A stretch of 64,000 nucleotides of DNA from Notamacropus eugenii (taxonomy: Eukaryota; Chordata; Mammalia; Diprotodontia; Macropodidae), in assembly GCF_028372415.1 (NCBI RefSeq), contig NC_092875.1:56718919-56782918 (forward strand), in the 5' to 3' direction. Shown piece by piece: positions 38,048 through 63,565 of this stretch (position 1 is its first letter; each line of letters starts with the position of its first letter). Position numbers and translations under genes: made by a program. The notes beneath the pieces are model-generated. The model had not been told where the DNA came from. It was given only the letters and a program-made list of their open reading frames with translations, and made no database searches.

Positions 38048-39059
38048 TTGGTGCCACAAATATCAGCATATTTTATCTTGTAACACTATAATCATTCAGA
38101 CTTCTTCTCTGGTATGAAAGGAGAACCAAAAAATTTTACGCAGATTTTCCAGATTGCAGATGTGCCCAAAGCCCAAACACAATGAGGAAGGGATGACTAT
38201 ACTTGCCACTCTAACTACTGATCCTGCTGTTGTATTCTTCCTATTCACACAAAATTAGTCACTATCACACCATGAACTCTTAAACATAAATTATTTGCAG
38301 AAAGATAAGGCTAGAAGACAAAAACAAGAATAATCGCATCACACTCTGCCAAAAAATCTGGGTCAAATTTTCTCACTGATGAACACATTACCTGTGGGGA
38401 AAATCAGTATACACTCTAAGAGACTTATGAGAGAAGCAGATAGGGAGAAACTCAGCTGCCTGGGATAACTCACAACTGCCATGCTTTGGCAGTCTAATAA
38501 AATCCACAAACCCATTCTTAAAATAACGTTTGTTGTCAATATTCATAATTGAAGTGAATGTTAAATTTCGGTGAGTGGTTAGTGAAAACAAATATGCAAT
38601 TTTTCCTAATGAAAGTTCACAGGCCACCTGAAATCTATCCATGGAACCATTATGGATCCATGGACTCCATGTTAAGAAACCATTCTCCCTGGAGAAACTA
38701 TGAGAGGGCAATTAGGTTCTCTCTGAGAAGCTTCTCCTCCCTACAGCTGTAGATGCCTTTCAAGAGCAATGAGGCCTAATAGCTCTTCACAAAACATTAG
38801 AATTCAACTCTCTTTAATGACCTGTAGGAGTCAAGCAGCTCCCCTGACTTTCCAAACAGTCATCAAAGCAATGGCTCTTTTCAATGTGAAAGTTTTCAGC
38901 AAAAAGGCTAAAGCATCAACTATCTCACATGACAGTCTTCCATGTTTTCAGCCTCTGGCTTCTTGCACACTTCCTTCCACACTTAGTTTATTCTCCCTAC
39001 TTCTTCTATCTCTTCTGAGATTTTTTCCTTAAAATTTCTCTGACTTCTTTCATTTTCTC
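38048..39059. other. Gene-free stretch; possible small DNA-transposon remnant at 38480-38690
   Basis: The part around 'catggaaccattatggatcc' resembles the small hAT-like elements at 47028 and 63381 but is poorly kept. The rest is unassigned. It has no match in copy A. Confidence 0.3.
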
Positions 39060-40735
39060 ACTACATGCAAATTAGCCAAAGAATCACAATACCATCCAGC
39101 TATCATTACCACAGTCATTGTTTTGCCATCAAACAAGATCTCTCAGAACATTTACTTGAGGGGTACTTCTCTGTTGAATTCCTGGGTCAATCTTTGTTTC
39201 TTTTCACCTGTTATCTGAGACACTCTACTGATTTTATCAATTTTCTTTATACAAGTATTATTTTATGCCCCCTTTCAGCATTAAAGCTATTTATATATGA
39301 AAGATACAATGCTTTACATCCAAATTTCCTCTCCTTTTGTGTCCTTTGAACAGGGGTTATAGGTAATATAACCAACAAAATGGAAAACTAGATTTTTCTC
39401 AGATGCTCATGACCTCTCAAACTTCTCCAAAATATGAATTATGACCTAGAGATAAAGCTATTTCAGCTCTCTCCATGGTCCAAAGGACTAAGAACCAAAA
39501 CAAGGTAAAAACACAATAGAGAAACTTAATCTCTAACTTCTAAAGAGCTTACTTAACACTCTCTTTCCCCACTGATCATCAAACAGCAGGAATACAGATG
39601 GGCTTTCAAAAGAACTGAATTCTAGATCCAGATTTCCCACCCTTCCCAATACCTTGAAGATCTAGATGACAGAAATTAGCTCTGTGGGAAACAAAGAAAT
39701 TCTGTTTTCCACGGTTCCAGGTGATAAGGGTTGAGGCCTAGCAGGAACAGGTTAGAGGTTAGAAACTAACGTACAGGCTTAATGTGCTGTGTGAGGAAAA
39801 GCCTATCAGAGAGGAGAACATAAAGTCACATGGCCAGGGGACAGTATCAGGGGAGATCCAAAGTTTGGAAAACAGTATAAGAAGCCCGTCTTTCTGAACG
39901 TGCTGTAGTAGTCCTGTAACCTTATGGGGGAGGTTGCCCATCCATTGGATGTAAAGATTAATAAAAGCTTTCCTGATTTCACAACAGGCATTGTTCTTTG
40001 CTTAAGGTGAGCATGTTTCTCACTGTTGGGAGCTTGTTAGACAAGCTCACTTCTAACAGCTCAGTCAGAGACAGCAACAAGGAATGATAGCTGTGTGCAC
40101 TGCAAACATGTCTATGTCACAACAGAGCTCAGCTGGAGACCTGACGGACAGAGTAAACTAATGTCAGAGACCCCAGAGACATGAAAGAGTTAATGTTAGG
40201 GAGGTCTCTGTAGCACTCCAATTAATCCTGATAGAAAGATCCCGACATCCACAGAAGGATAGTTCTGACCCCAAAGAAGTAACTTGGGCCAGAGGCCTAG
40301 GCTGGTGAACCATGAATTGCCCAAAGTGGTTTAAGCAGCTTTGAGATTCAATTTCCAATGAAACTGCTATCAAAGTGGAGAAATAGAGGGAAATAAAGAG
40401 AAAAGAGTGAAATTATGACAGATCTCAGGAAGTAAAATAATCAGTTAGAGATCTGTAACAAGAATATTGAAGATAATAAAATACAAAAGGAAAATATTCT
40501 CCAAATTAGGGGAGAGTTTAGATATCTATGAATAAAAATAATAATCCCACGGAAAATGAATCCACACCTGATGAGGCAGAGGACTCTATAAATTGTGAAG
40601 TGAACAAAACATTACAGAAGGCTGTTCTTGAATGGTTTAAATGAGAAATAAGAATTTTAAAAGCAGAATTTATCGATTTCATAACCAAAATGCTTTGAGA
40701 CCTAGAAAAATTAGAATCCACAGTGATAAGCATAG
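39060..40735 (+). repeat. Segmental duplication, copy C (continuation of B)
   Basis: Matches 11410-12740 of copy A in order. Examples are 'ctccaaaatatgaattatga' and 'ataaagctatttcagctctc', which both copies carry. The only large difference is the 376-bp LTR at 39683, absent from A. Confidence 0.8.
39683..40058 (+). mobile_element. Solo LTR, 376 bp, with an empty site in copy A
   Basis: Starts TGTGGGAAAC and ends CTTCTAACA. The 4-bp direct repeat GCTC flanks it at 39679-39682 and 40059-40062. AATAAA is at 39960-39965, and a TATA-like GTATAAGAAG lies at about 39874. Copy A reads straight through the target near 12055, so the boundaries are firm. A 4-bp duplication is usual for class I (gamma-like) elements. 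No internal region remains. Confidence 0.85.
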
Positions 40736-41500
40736 GTGAATGGGAATGCAAATACACTGAAATGAAGGATAATCTGGAAGAAGAGAAACAAGTAACAATA
40801 ATGTGAAAAGAAAGCATGATCTCCACATGAGCAAAGCATCTTTCTCTTAGAGACAGAATGCATAGAGACAACTTAAGGATTATAAGACCCCTAGAAGAAC
40901 ATATCAAGAATAAAAATCTGAAGAAAAAAAATTTTTTAAAGAAGAAAAATCTGACTTACAATAATGAAAGAAATAATACCATAAAAATATCCAGAACTTC
41001 TGAACACAGAAAAGAAAATGCCAATCAAAAGAATACAGAGATCACTTTGAAAAAGATCTATGTGGAAAACTCCAAGACACCGTGGTGATTAAATGTAATA
41101 ATTAAATGTAAAAGTTCTGCAACTGACCAAGTGAAAGAACTTCAACTATCAAGGAAAGAACGTTTGAATAATACGAGACTATTCTGCACCCACCACCCCA
41201 AAACCACAGGAGAGAATAGAAAATATGTTCTGTGGAGCAACAGAAGTCTGGATGGTACCCCAGCTCACCCACCTGCAAATCTGAGCCTAACCACTAACGG
41301 AAAAGATGAACATGCAATAAAAAGTATCTTCAAAGCATTCCTAGAAAGAAAGCCAGACCTGATCAATTATTTGCTTCTTCAACACCCCAGACAACAGGAA
41401 TATAATAATGAAAGAATACAATAAAGACCAACAAATACAGCCAAAGAGGACAGCAACAAAAAAAGAGAGATAATTAAGAAATGCTTTTCTAAATGCATAG
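40070..41500 (+). mobile_element. L1/HAL1 5' UTR and ORF1, decayed (copy C and beyond)
   Basis: After a 5' UTR-like region, the frame shows 'LEKLEST' and 'DRMHRDNLRIIRP' (about 40850), which parallels the L1 ORF1 phrase after its coiled coil. 'LERKPDLINYLLLQHP' (about 41340) parallels the HAL1 ORF1 end. Several stops are present. The first 660 bp are shared with copy A. Confidence 0.6.
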
Positions 41501-41619
41501 GCTCAAAACTACATGGACTATCTAGAAGGACTTTGTTGATAATGAGATTAGACTAACTTTCTTTTTTCAAGACCCACCCTGGTGGAAGCTATTGTGTTCT
41601 GCTCAGCTTTGGGTGGGGT

Positions 41620-41800
41620 TGTTGCTGCTGTGTTTGTCCATCATTCTCTAAGAGGACTATGACATCAAGATGATGACATGACTTGCAGTTGACTTGGATT
41701 TGAGTGAGGGAGGGCTGTGCAAGGTCACCAACCTCACTTTCTTCTCCTGAGCCATCTGGGTCCAGTGGCCTGATATTCATCAGATTATGCATCAGCCTAG
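41620..41800 (-). repeat. RTE-tail SINE, near complete
   Basis: 'tgtttgtccatcattctcta', 'gacttgcagttgacttgga', 'gtgcaaggtcaccaacctca'. A second fragment, only the tail, lies at 42207-42250 ('tatttgtccttcgttctc'). Confidence 0.75.
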
Positions 41801-42250
41801 GATGCGATGTAAGACCCTGGCCCTTTCAGGCTCAGGTCTTATCACATTCTCACTTCGAGTGAAATATACCCATTCAATGAATAGGCTTTTTTAAGTTACT
41901 GAAGGAATGGCCCCTTTAATCAAAAAAAAAAATCAAACTGGGAATGTAAGACCCTCAGGGTTCCTGGGTAAAAAAGAAACAGTTACAATTTAGTTATTAT
42001 ATTCACTCTGTGCTAGGTGGATGAGGACTTGTTGTCCAGTGTATGAGCTCCAGAGTGAATTGAGTTTAAGGCTTGATCTTGGAGCAAGAAATGTAGCCAG
42101 CAAACCCAAAGGGAAAAAAGGCAGCTTTTGGCCATTGAGAATATACCATCCCATGACTAGAACACCAGAGGAGGGGAGGGGAGGGCAGCTGCTGCTTACT
42201 CATAGGTTGTATTTGTCCTTCGTTCTCAAAAAGGACCATGACATAAACTA

Positions 42251-43700
42251 TTTATGAACAGGGTTTATGAACCATCCTTTTATCAACATCTGGTTTTATT
42301 GATAAAATGATTAAATTACCCAGAAAAAAATAATAAATGGGCTAAGCCTCTCGTTACTTTGCCTTCTAATGAATCGACATTTTTTTCTTTCTTTCTTTTT
42401 GCAGAACTAAATGACAGAAACATTGAAGGGAGAGGGGGAAATGAAACAAATAGGAGGAAAGAGGTGATTTAACCTAATCGTCAAATGTTAAAAATGAAAG
42501 GAGAATTAACTCCTATAGTTTCCCAGGAAGAATGCTATGTAGTGACCATTGCACCATCAATGGAGTGTTGGTTGTGACATGCACAAAAGCATTGTCCTTT
42601 TCTCTGAATTAGAACTAATATCTAGCTTTATCTAGGACCTCAATGATGTCCAGTCAGTCTTTAATCAATATCTTTTTGCTACCTTATCACATTACACAAA
42701 GCAGCTGCTATACAGGCTCCCACTTCCATCCTTCCCGGCCCTCACCCTATAAAGATCACTGGATTTAAAGTCACAAGACTTGGGTTCAAAATCTATCCCT
42801 AACACCTGTGTGATCCTGGGCAGGTGACTTGCTTTCTTCCAGTTTCATTTTCTTCATCTGCAAAATGGAGTTGGACTGTGTTATTTCTAAGCTCTCTTCT
42901 AGCTATAGATTGTATGAAAATTAAATATTATTCCTGTGTTTTCTATAACCTTATTCTGTGTTTTATATAACAATCTAAGCCTCTTCTTTGTCTCTGAGTA
43001 AAGAAGCTCATGAGTTGAAAAGTTCAGTCTTCCTCTCTCAAGTTAGATGCCACAGTTCAGTTTTCCTATTGATCACTTTTAATTAAAGAACTCTGAGCTA
43101 AGTTTAAGAGATTCAGTACTCTTGTGAAACACTTTAATGGAATTGTTATCTTAGTACCACCTGCAAATCACTTTGTGCAAGGAAAGTTTGTTTTTCTTCA
43201 TAACTTCAGCTCCTGGGAAATTCCACGATATCTGTTTGCTATCCTTGAGAGCAGACAAGCTGACCTGGTCCCATCTTCGCCCATCCTTACCCAATAAAAG
43301 GTAGTCTTATCTCATTCCCAGGAGCCAGTGAGTCTGTTCCATTATCAATGGCCTCAAGATGCAGCTGGGCCCCATAAATCAATAAAAAATTCTTCTATGT
43401 CAGAGAGAGAGGTAGTCAAGTCCCACATATATGTAGGCCTGTTTTCCTTAATGTGACCAATCATAATTCTTCACCTCCATGATGCTGTCAATCTTATAAA
43501 CAATTGTATTATTTCCTTACCCATGCTGTTCTATTGTTTAGTCTATGATTCTAAAAAAAAATGTTGCATCTTCAATTCGGTGTCTTTGCCTTAACTGAGG
43601 CTTCCATTGGCCTATTTTATTACCAAGTTCACTTCCTGTTAATAAGTTACATTCCTTGGGAAAAATGTGTCTCGGTCTACTTTTGTTGAATCTCAGTCAT
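42251..43700. other. Gene-free stretch with one MIR
   Basis: A MIR-like SINE in plus orientation lies at about 42765-42920 ('gtgatcctgggcaggtgact', 'catctgcaaaatggagttgg'). Nothing else was recognised. Confidence 0.5.
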
Positions 43701-44404
43701 GACAGTTGTATTCCCTGGCTTATTTCTTCAGTGAGACTATCTGAAGTGACCACCCTCAATTCCTCTCTTCAACATTATCAAAACTTCCAGTCCTTGACCT
43801 TTTCTTTCCTTCCATTCTGTCTCAGGGGGAAAAGGTTGTCTTTTGCTTCCCAATACTAGCCCTTCCATCTGTGCTCTTGATCTAATTCATCTTCTTCTCT
43901 GGGTCATTTTTCTATTAACTCTCCCTACCCCTCTTCTCTTTTTCTTCTTTAGTCTCCTTAACTCTATTGGCTGCTTGGCCTCTGTGTACAAATGTGTTCA
44001 GATCTCTGCTACCCAATAGAAACCTCCTCCTGACCTGGCAACTCCTTAATCTAACTACTGTCAAACTTTTTGAAAAAGGAATCCCCAGTTCCTCACTACC
44101 CGTTCATGGACTCCCCATGTCTTTACAATCTACCTTTGATCTTTACCATTCCACTGAAATTACTCTGTCTAAGGTCATCAGATTCAACAATCTTTTCTCA
44201 ACTTTCATTCTCCTTAATCAGTCTTCACTGTTAGTCATGCCTCTCTCCTTTTGTAGCACTACTCACTTGATTCTCTTGCTTCTCTGGCTGATCCTTCCCT
44301 GTTTCCTTTTCTGGCTCCTCCTATTTCTGCTCCTGTCTCTTCATTGTGGTCATTTCCAGGCTTCTGAGCCTAAACTTATTGCTTCTACCTTTCTGCTCCA
44401 GTGA
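43700..44404 (+). mobile_element. L2 LINE, reverse-transcriptase part
   Basis: The frame at 44150-44200 reads 'STEITLSKVI', like the L2 reverse-transcriptase phrase 'ETALLKVTNDLL'. The pyrimidine-rich sense composition fits L2. A 145-codon frame at 43967 lies within it and is not a gene. Confidence 0.5.
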
Positions 44405-45480
44405 TGATACCATCCACTCAGGATCAGAGAATTTCAGCATTGGAAGGGACCTCAAAGATCTGGAATTATCCCTACTATTACATAGCTGACAAATAGTTAC
44501 TCCTTTTCTGCCTAAAGATTTCATTGAAGCATTCTGTTCAATTGTTGGACAGTTCTAATTATATACAAATTTTTTCTAATGTCCAGATCAAATTTGTCTC
44601 TTTGTAATCTCTGCTCATTTCCCCCTAAGCCCCTGGTTCTTCCCTCTGGGGTCAAACAGAAGAAATCTAACCTTTCTTCCATATGACAGCCATTCAAATA
44701 ATGGAGGGCAGTCATTATGTTCCCCATGATGCTCCCCATCTCCTCTGGGCAAAAGATCCCCAGCTCCCTCATGTGACATGAATTCAAGGTCTTTCTCCAT
44801 CCTGCTTATCCTCCTCTGCCTGCTCTCCAACTTGTCACTGTTTTTCTGGAACCATGGGGTCCAGAATGGAACACAATACTCCTGATGAAGTCTGATGAGG
44901 GCAGAGTACAGAGAGATGGCCACCTCCTTATTCTTGGAACTTGTCTCTCTTATCATAGCCCAAGATTTTATCAGCCTTGGCAGTTGCCACATCATACTGC
45001 TGAATTTGTCTTACATTGGCAGTCCATCAAACCCACAGGTCTTTCATAACAGCTATTGTCTGATTACACTCTCCCCATCTTGTAAGATTTTATATTTATG
45101 CCTATTGAATTTCATCACAGTAGATTTGGCCAATGCTCTCAGTTGTAAAACTCTTTTTTTTTTTTTTGCATCCTGACTTATCATATAAATTATTTTTCCT
45201 ATCCTTTCCAATTTTATGTCATATGCAAATTTGATGACTTTTATCCAAATCACTGATAAAAATGTTAACTCATACATTCCTGGGACATCCCACCTGAGAC
45301 CTCCTGCTGACCATTGAACCATTAAAGTCTACTCAGAGTCTGACCATTCATACATTTTTGATCCATGTAATTATGTATCTTCTAGTACACATTTTGTTAT
45401 CTTGTCTAAAAAACATAGTATGAGATACAAATTCTCCTTCCTAGAATCTACATAAACTATATTAGTCCCATAGCTTCGTT
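44405..45480 (-). mobile_element. CR1/L3-clade LINE, ORF2 C-terminal half
   Basis: On the minus strand, 45322-45053 reads 'VQWSAGGLRWDVPG', 'VIKFAYDIKLE' and 'MKFNRHKYKIL', which are the GVPQG, FADD and downstream boxes of a CR1 reverse transcriptase in decayed form. 44995-44615 follows with 'LIRLHQEYCVPFW' and 'DKLESRQRRISRMEK', the CR1 C-terminal region. It then reaches a 3' end with 'gaagggacctcaaagatctg' on the plus strand. An A-rich run of 11 T at 45160 interrupts it. Confidence 0.75.
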
Positions 45481-45689
45481 TTCATTATTTTTTGTGTATT
45501 AGCATAACTTCTCTCTCATGTGTGCTGATACTCCATCCCTCATTCCCTACCTGTATTGACTATATTTTTTTTGTTTTTAAAATTTATGTATTTCCTTGGT
45601 GCCAAGTACAGGAATTTGCCCTTGGCAGGTACACAGTGTTCATTGAAATGAATTGAGTTCCGTGGTTTCTGGGTGGGAACTTGAGTTCG

Positions 45690-46430
45690 ATGGATAGAAT
45701 AGTCGACTTAGAATCAGGAAGACCTTAGTTCAAATTTTACCTCATTCACTTATTAGCTGTGTGTGACCCTGGGCAAGTCACTTCGCTTCCATCTGCCTTG
45801 GTTTCCTCAACTGTAAAATGGGGATCATAATAACACCTCTCTCCTAGGGTTGTTGTGAAGATCAAAAGAGATAATATTTGTAGAGTATTTTGAAAAATTT
45901 AAAGAACTATATAAATGCTAGGCATTGTTGTTGTTGTTACTGCCACTGTTGTCATTATTAAATGCCCCAAAAGTCAGCAAATAGGTACAGTAGACAGAGT
46001 ACAGAGTACAGAGTCAGACATCCCTCATTCAGATCTTTACTCCCTATGTGATTTTAACATCTCTGGACCACAGTTTCCTCGTATGTATGTAATCTGGATT
46101 TTCAAATCGTTTTGGTTCTTTCCCCTGTGATTTTGCCATCTTTAGGTACCATAGGTACCAAGTCACATTGCTTGGGTTTTACCATTCACACAGTTGCAGA
46201 AGCAGAGGGCCATTTAAAACAAAGGGAAAATGTGGTACACTGGAAAGATCCCTGCCTCTGGAGTCAGACGACTTGAGTTCAAATTCCTTCTCTGATAATC
46301 GTTTACAGCCTGTGTGCTGTTTGGCAATTCACTTGACTTCTAGATCTTTGCTCCCATGCCTGTAAGATGAGGAAATTGAACTACGTGGCCTTTGAGATCC
46401 TTTCCAGTTCTAAATCCATGATCCTATGAC
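45690..46430 (+). repeat. Two MIR-type SINEs in sense orientation
   Basis: 45690-45945 carries 'tgtgtgaccctgggcaagtc', 'ctgtaaaatggggatcataa' and 'aactatataaatgctaggca'. 46215-46430 carries 'tctggagtcagacgacttg' and 'tgtaagatgaggaaattgaa'. Between and after them nothing is recognised. Confidence 0.65.
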
Positions 46431-47027
46431 TGCTCCTTGGAAAAGGTGGACACCACAATGGAAAGAAATGCATTATGAAGAATGAACTTGCTTCAGAGGG
46501 AGGGGGAAAAGTCATCCAGCCTGCCTAGGTTTCTGTGGGTCAGAGACAGCAGTTTTTAAATTGCCATGGCTGATGCTTGGTCAATACACCAGGAGAGGCC
46601 CAGCAAGAGAATGCATATGGCAGCATGCTGAAGGGGATGTAGTAGGGATAGCATTGAAAAAAGTGATAACCTCTCTGGGAGAATACCAAGATATCTCTTG
46701 ACCTTGGATCCTCTGGTTGCCTGCTTTTGAAAGCAGGAGTGGAGGTCAGTGGGACAATTCCTTTCATTTCTCCCCCCGCCCCATGGACTTTGAAAAGTTC
46801 TTCTATGAAAGTGACTCTAGAACACCTGGCAGAAGAATGGGACTGGGGACAAATGTGTAGACTTCAGGCCTTAACAGTGCAACCATTTGTCAGTAGTGGA
46901 AGAGTTTTAATATCGTGTTTTGCTTTTATTTTATTTCTAATAGCATTCAGCAAATGGGCTTTACAATCTTAGTGGGAAAGGAGTTTTAGAAAGTTATAAG
47001 ATATCAAGTGTTAAATAAAAGCTTAGA

Positions 47028-47226
47028 CCAGTGATTCTTAAGCTTTTTGGCCTCAGGAACCTTTTTCACACTTCAAAATTATTAAGAACCCTAAAAATCT
47101 TTTGATTTGATGGGTTATACTATAAATGTTCATCAAATTAGAAATTTAAATGTCTCAGTATTATTATGAAAATAATTTTTACCTCATAGACCCCTTTAAA
47201 GGGTCTCACAATTTGAAAAACATTGG
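47028..47226. mobile_element. Small non-autonomous hAT-like DNA transposon
   Basis: The ends CCAGTGATTCTTAAGCTTT and (reverse complement) CCAATGTTTTTCAAATTG form imperfect terminal inverted repeats. The interior is AT-rich and non-coding. It resembles the element at 63381-63565. The family name is uncertain. Confidence 0.4.
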
Positions 47227-47768
47227 CCCAACCAAACAAGACATGATGGAACCTGAGCACTAAGAGGTTAGCATTCAGTATTTTCACATGTACAAGAGGT
47301 ATGGAAGCCAGAATACTTCAAGTTCAAACTACATGTATTGGCTCTGAGTAGCCAATCTATCTTATTCTTGCCCACTGGCCTGTCCACTTGTAGGGTTTAT
47401 GGAAGGAAGATTTTTTTAGAAAGAGGATCAATACTCATGCCTTTACATGTGGGGTTTGGACCAGGTGACCTCTAATATCATTTCCACCTCTAAATCTGTG
47501 ATCCTGTTTCCCCTGAAACTATAACCCCAAGACTCCTTTTTCTCCTAAAAGCCCCTTTGCCTTACTGCACATTCTGAGAAACTGGAGAGGGACAGGAGGC
47601 AGGGGAAGGCGCTAGGAAGTCAGGGTCTAGAAGAGAGAATTCTTGTTCAAATACAGATTAGGTTGGATGGCTTTGATTCTGAGATGCTATGAAAGTCCAC
47701 AGAGATGTCTTTGTGGTCTGTGGCAAGAAGCACAAGAAAGATACACAGAATTCAGTCTATGACTAAGT

Positions 47769-48341
47769 GTGCCTTGTTGGAGACCTCTTACATCTGAAGG
47801 TTATAGATTATGGGGAATGAAGAAAGGAACACATGGGGAGGTGGATAGGGGAGATTTACTTGGGACCAAGACTAGGGGGAGGGGAGTTTTTGCCAACAGA
47901 AGGCAGAGGTCCTCAAAAAGAGACAAAGACCATTCCTCATGTCACTCTCTCCCCTCATTCCCCTTCTCTTCTCAAGGAACCCTAGACCAGGGACTGCTAC
48001 TACCTAGTCTCCCTCCTACTCCTTGTCTCCCAAGAGGTGCTCTAACACTATCCCTTTCTCTTTCCTCCTTGGGGATACTAGCACAAGGGTTTCTTCTCCC
48101 CTCCCCACTCAAGCATCAAAAGGACAAAGACTTTTCCCTTCCCCCTCTATCCCCAAAAACGTTTGGACAGGATAGCTCCCTCCCTCCCCCCTCCCAAAAT
48201 ATCCTAAGACGGGTTCTGTTTCTTATCCATATCCATATCACCCCATATGCCCAGGCTATGAAGGTTAACTCCCAACACACTGAGCAGGAACTGAAGCCTT
48301 GTATAAACTTTCATTTTTTTTCTTCTAAAGGATCCATGTAG
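47769..48341 (+). other. 190-codon open frame with a repeated motif, antisense to the SLC1A6 3' flank
   Basis: The longest uninterrupted frame in the window outside recognised genes. Its middle has three degenerate copies of a Ser-x-Gly-x-Leu-x-Gln-x-x-Leu-Leu-Pro pattern at about 47970, 48070 and 48152, reflecting a decayed C-rich tandem repeat of the DNA. No domain, signal peptide or family likeness was found. It starts 127 bp before the SLC1A6 stop region on the opposite strand, probably over that gene's 3' UTR. I regard it as a chance frame. Confidence 0.3.
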
Positions 48342-48467
48342 GACCGAGCAGCTGGTGCCTTTGGGCTCAAAGCCAGATGGGCCAGAAACCCCTCTGACAT
48401 GCATCTCTAGCTCCTCCAGCTATGGGCAGTTTGACTCTGGCTCTAGCCTGGGAGACCCATCAGTCAT

Positions 48468-62953
<14,486 letters not shown>

Positions 62954-63016
62954 CCTTTGAACCAGTGCTCAGGTCTGTGGAGACTTTGTGGGGAAAGCAC
63001 ACAGGAAGCCCCCGCT
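62954..63016 (-). other. SLC1A6 5' UTR part and upstream acceptor
   Basis: On the minus strand a strong acceptor, pyrimidine run CTTTTCTCCTCAG, ends at 63017. The exon would then begin at 63016 and run 63 bp to the ATG at 62953. This implies at least one noncoding first exon further upstream, so the promoter is at higher coordinates and may be outside the window. Confidence 0.6.
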
Positions 63017-63380
63017 CTGAGGAGAAAAGAGCAAGGGGCTGAAAGGAAGGCAGCAAAGGTAAGGAGGTGGAGAGAGTGGGGAAAGAAATGAGAACAATGG
63101 GGAACAACATGGAAAGAAGTACATTTAGTTCCTCCATATATGACTGTTAGGTACACAAAGGAGTGCAGGAACCTATGAGAAACATTAGGCTAAGACTCAA
63201 TTTGCAAGGTCGATGTAGGAGTAGCTAGAATGGTGAGATGGAGTGTCTAGCTTTGCAGAGCCCTGCATGAGCCTAGAATCACATAGAGTTCTCCTTTTTC
63301 AAACTGAGAAATATGTGTGGAAATAGTGATATCACCTGCATCAGAAGAGTCTCTGGTGCTAGCAAAGAGAATTCCTGGAT
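63017..63380. other. SLC1A6 upstream flank or first intron
   Basis: No CpG-rich promoter-like segment, no repeat and no gene recognised. Confidence 0.35.
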
Positions 63381-63565
63381 AGGGATTCATAACCTTTTTC
63401 TATCACGGCCACCCTTGTTAGTCTATGGAAATTCATGGATGCTTTCTCAGAATCATGTTTTTAAGTAAATAAAATAAGATATATAGGATTACAAAGAAAA
63501 TCAATTACATTGAAATACAATTATCAAAATATTTTTTTAAATAAGTTCAGGTTAAGAACCTCTGC
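63381..63565. mobile_element. Small non-autonomous hAT-like DNA transposon
   Basis: The left end AGGGATTCATAACCT and the reverse complement of the right end, AGAGGTTCTTAACCT, form imperfect terminal inverted repeats. The interior ('cagaatcatgtttttaagta', 'aggattacaaagaaaatcaa') is non-coding. A CTCTAGG motif beside the right end fits the CTAG-centred target preference of many hAT elements. Confidence 0.45.

Larger units (their letters stand above)
46925..48467 (-). other. Probable SLC1A6 3' UTR and flank
   Basis: Reading downstream of the stop on the minus strand, no AATAAA occurs until about 46925-46935, where two overlap. A variant AGTAAA is at about 47855-47860. So the 3' UTR is either about 0.6 kb with the variant signal or about 1.5 kb. 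Confidence 0.3.

Noticed and set aside
37679-38059. 126-codon minus-strand frame
   Set aside because: It is antisense to the LTR at 37580-38047 with no family resemblance.
43967-44404. 145-codon hydrophobic plus-strand frame
   Set aside because: It is Leu-rich because it lies in L2 reverse-transcriptase sequence of pyrimidine-rich sense composition; no start context or conserved gene.
44615-45322. Minus-strand frames of 88-126 codons with reverse-transcriptase character
   Set aside because: They are the decayed CR1/L3 LINE, not a host gene.
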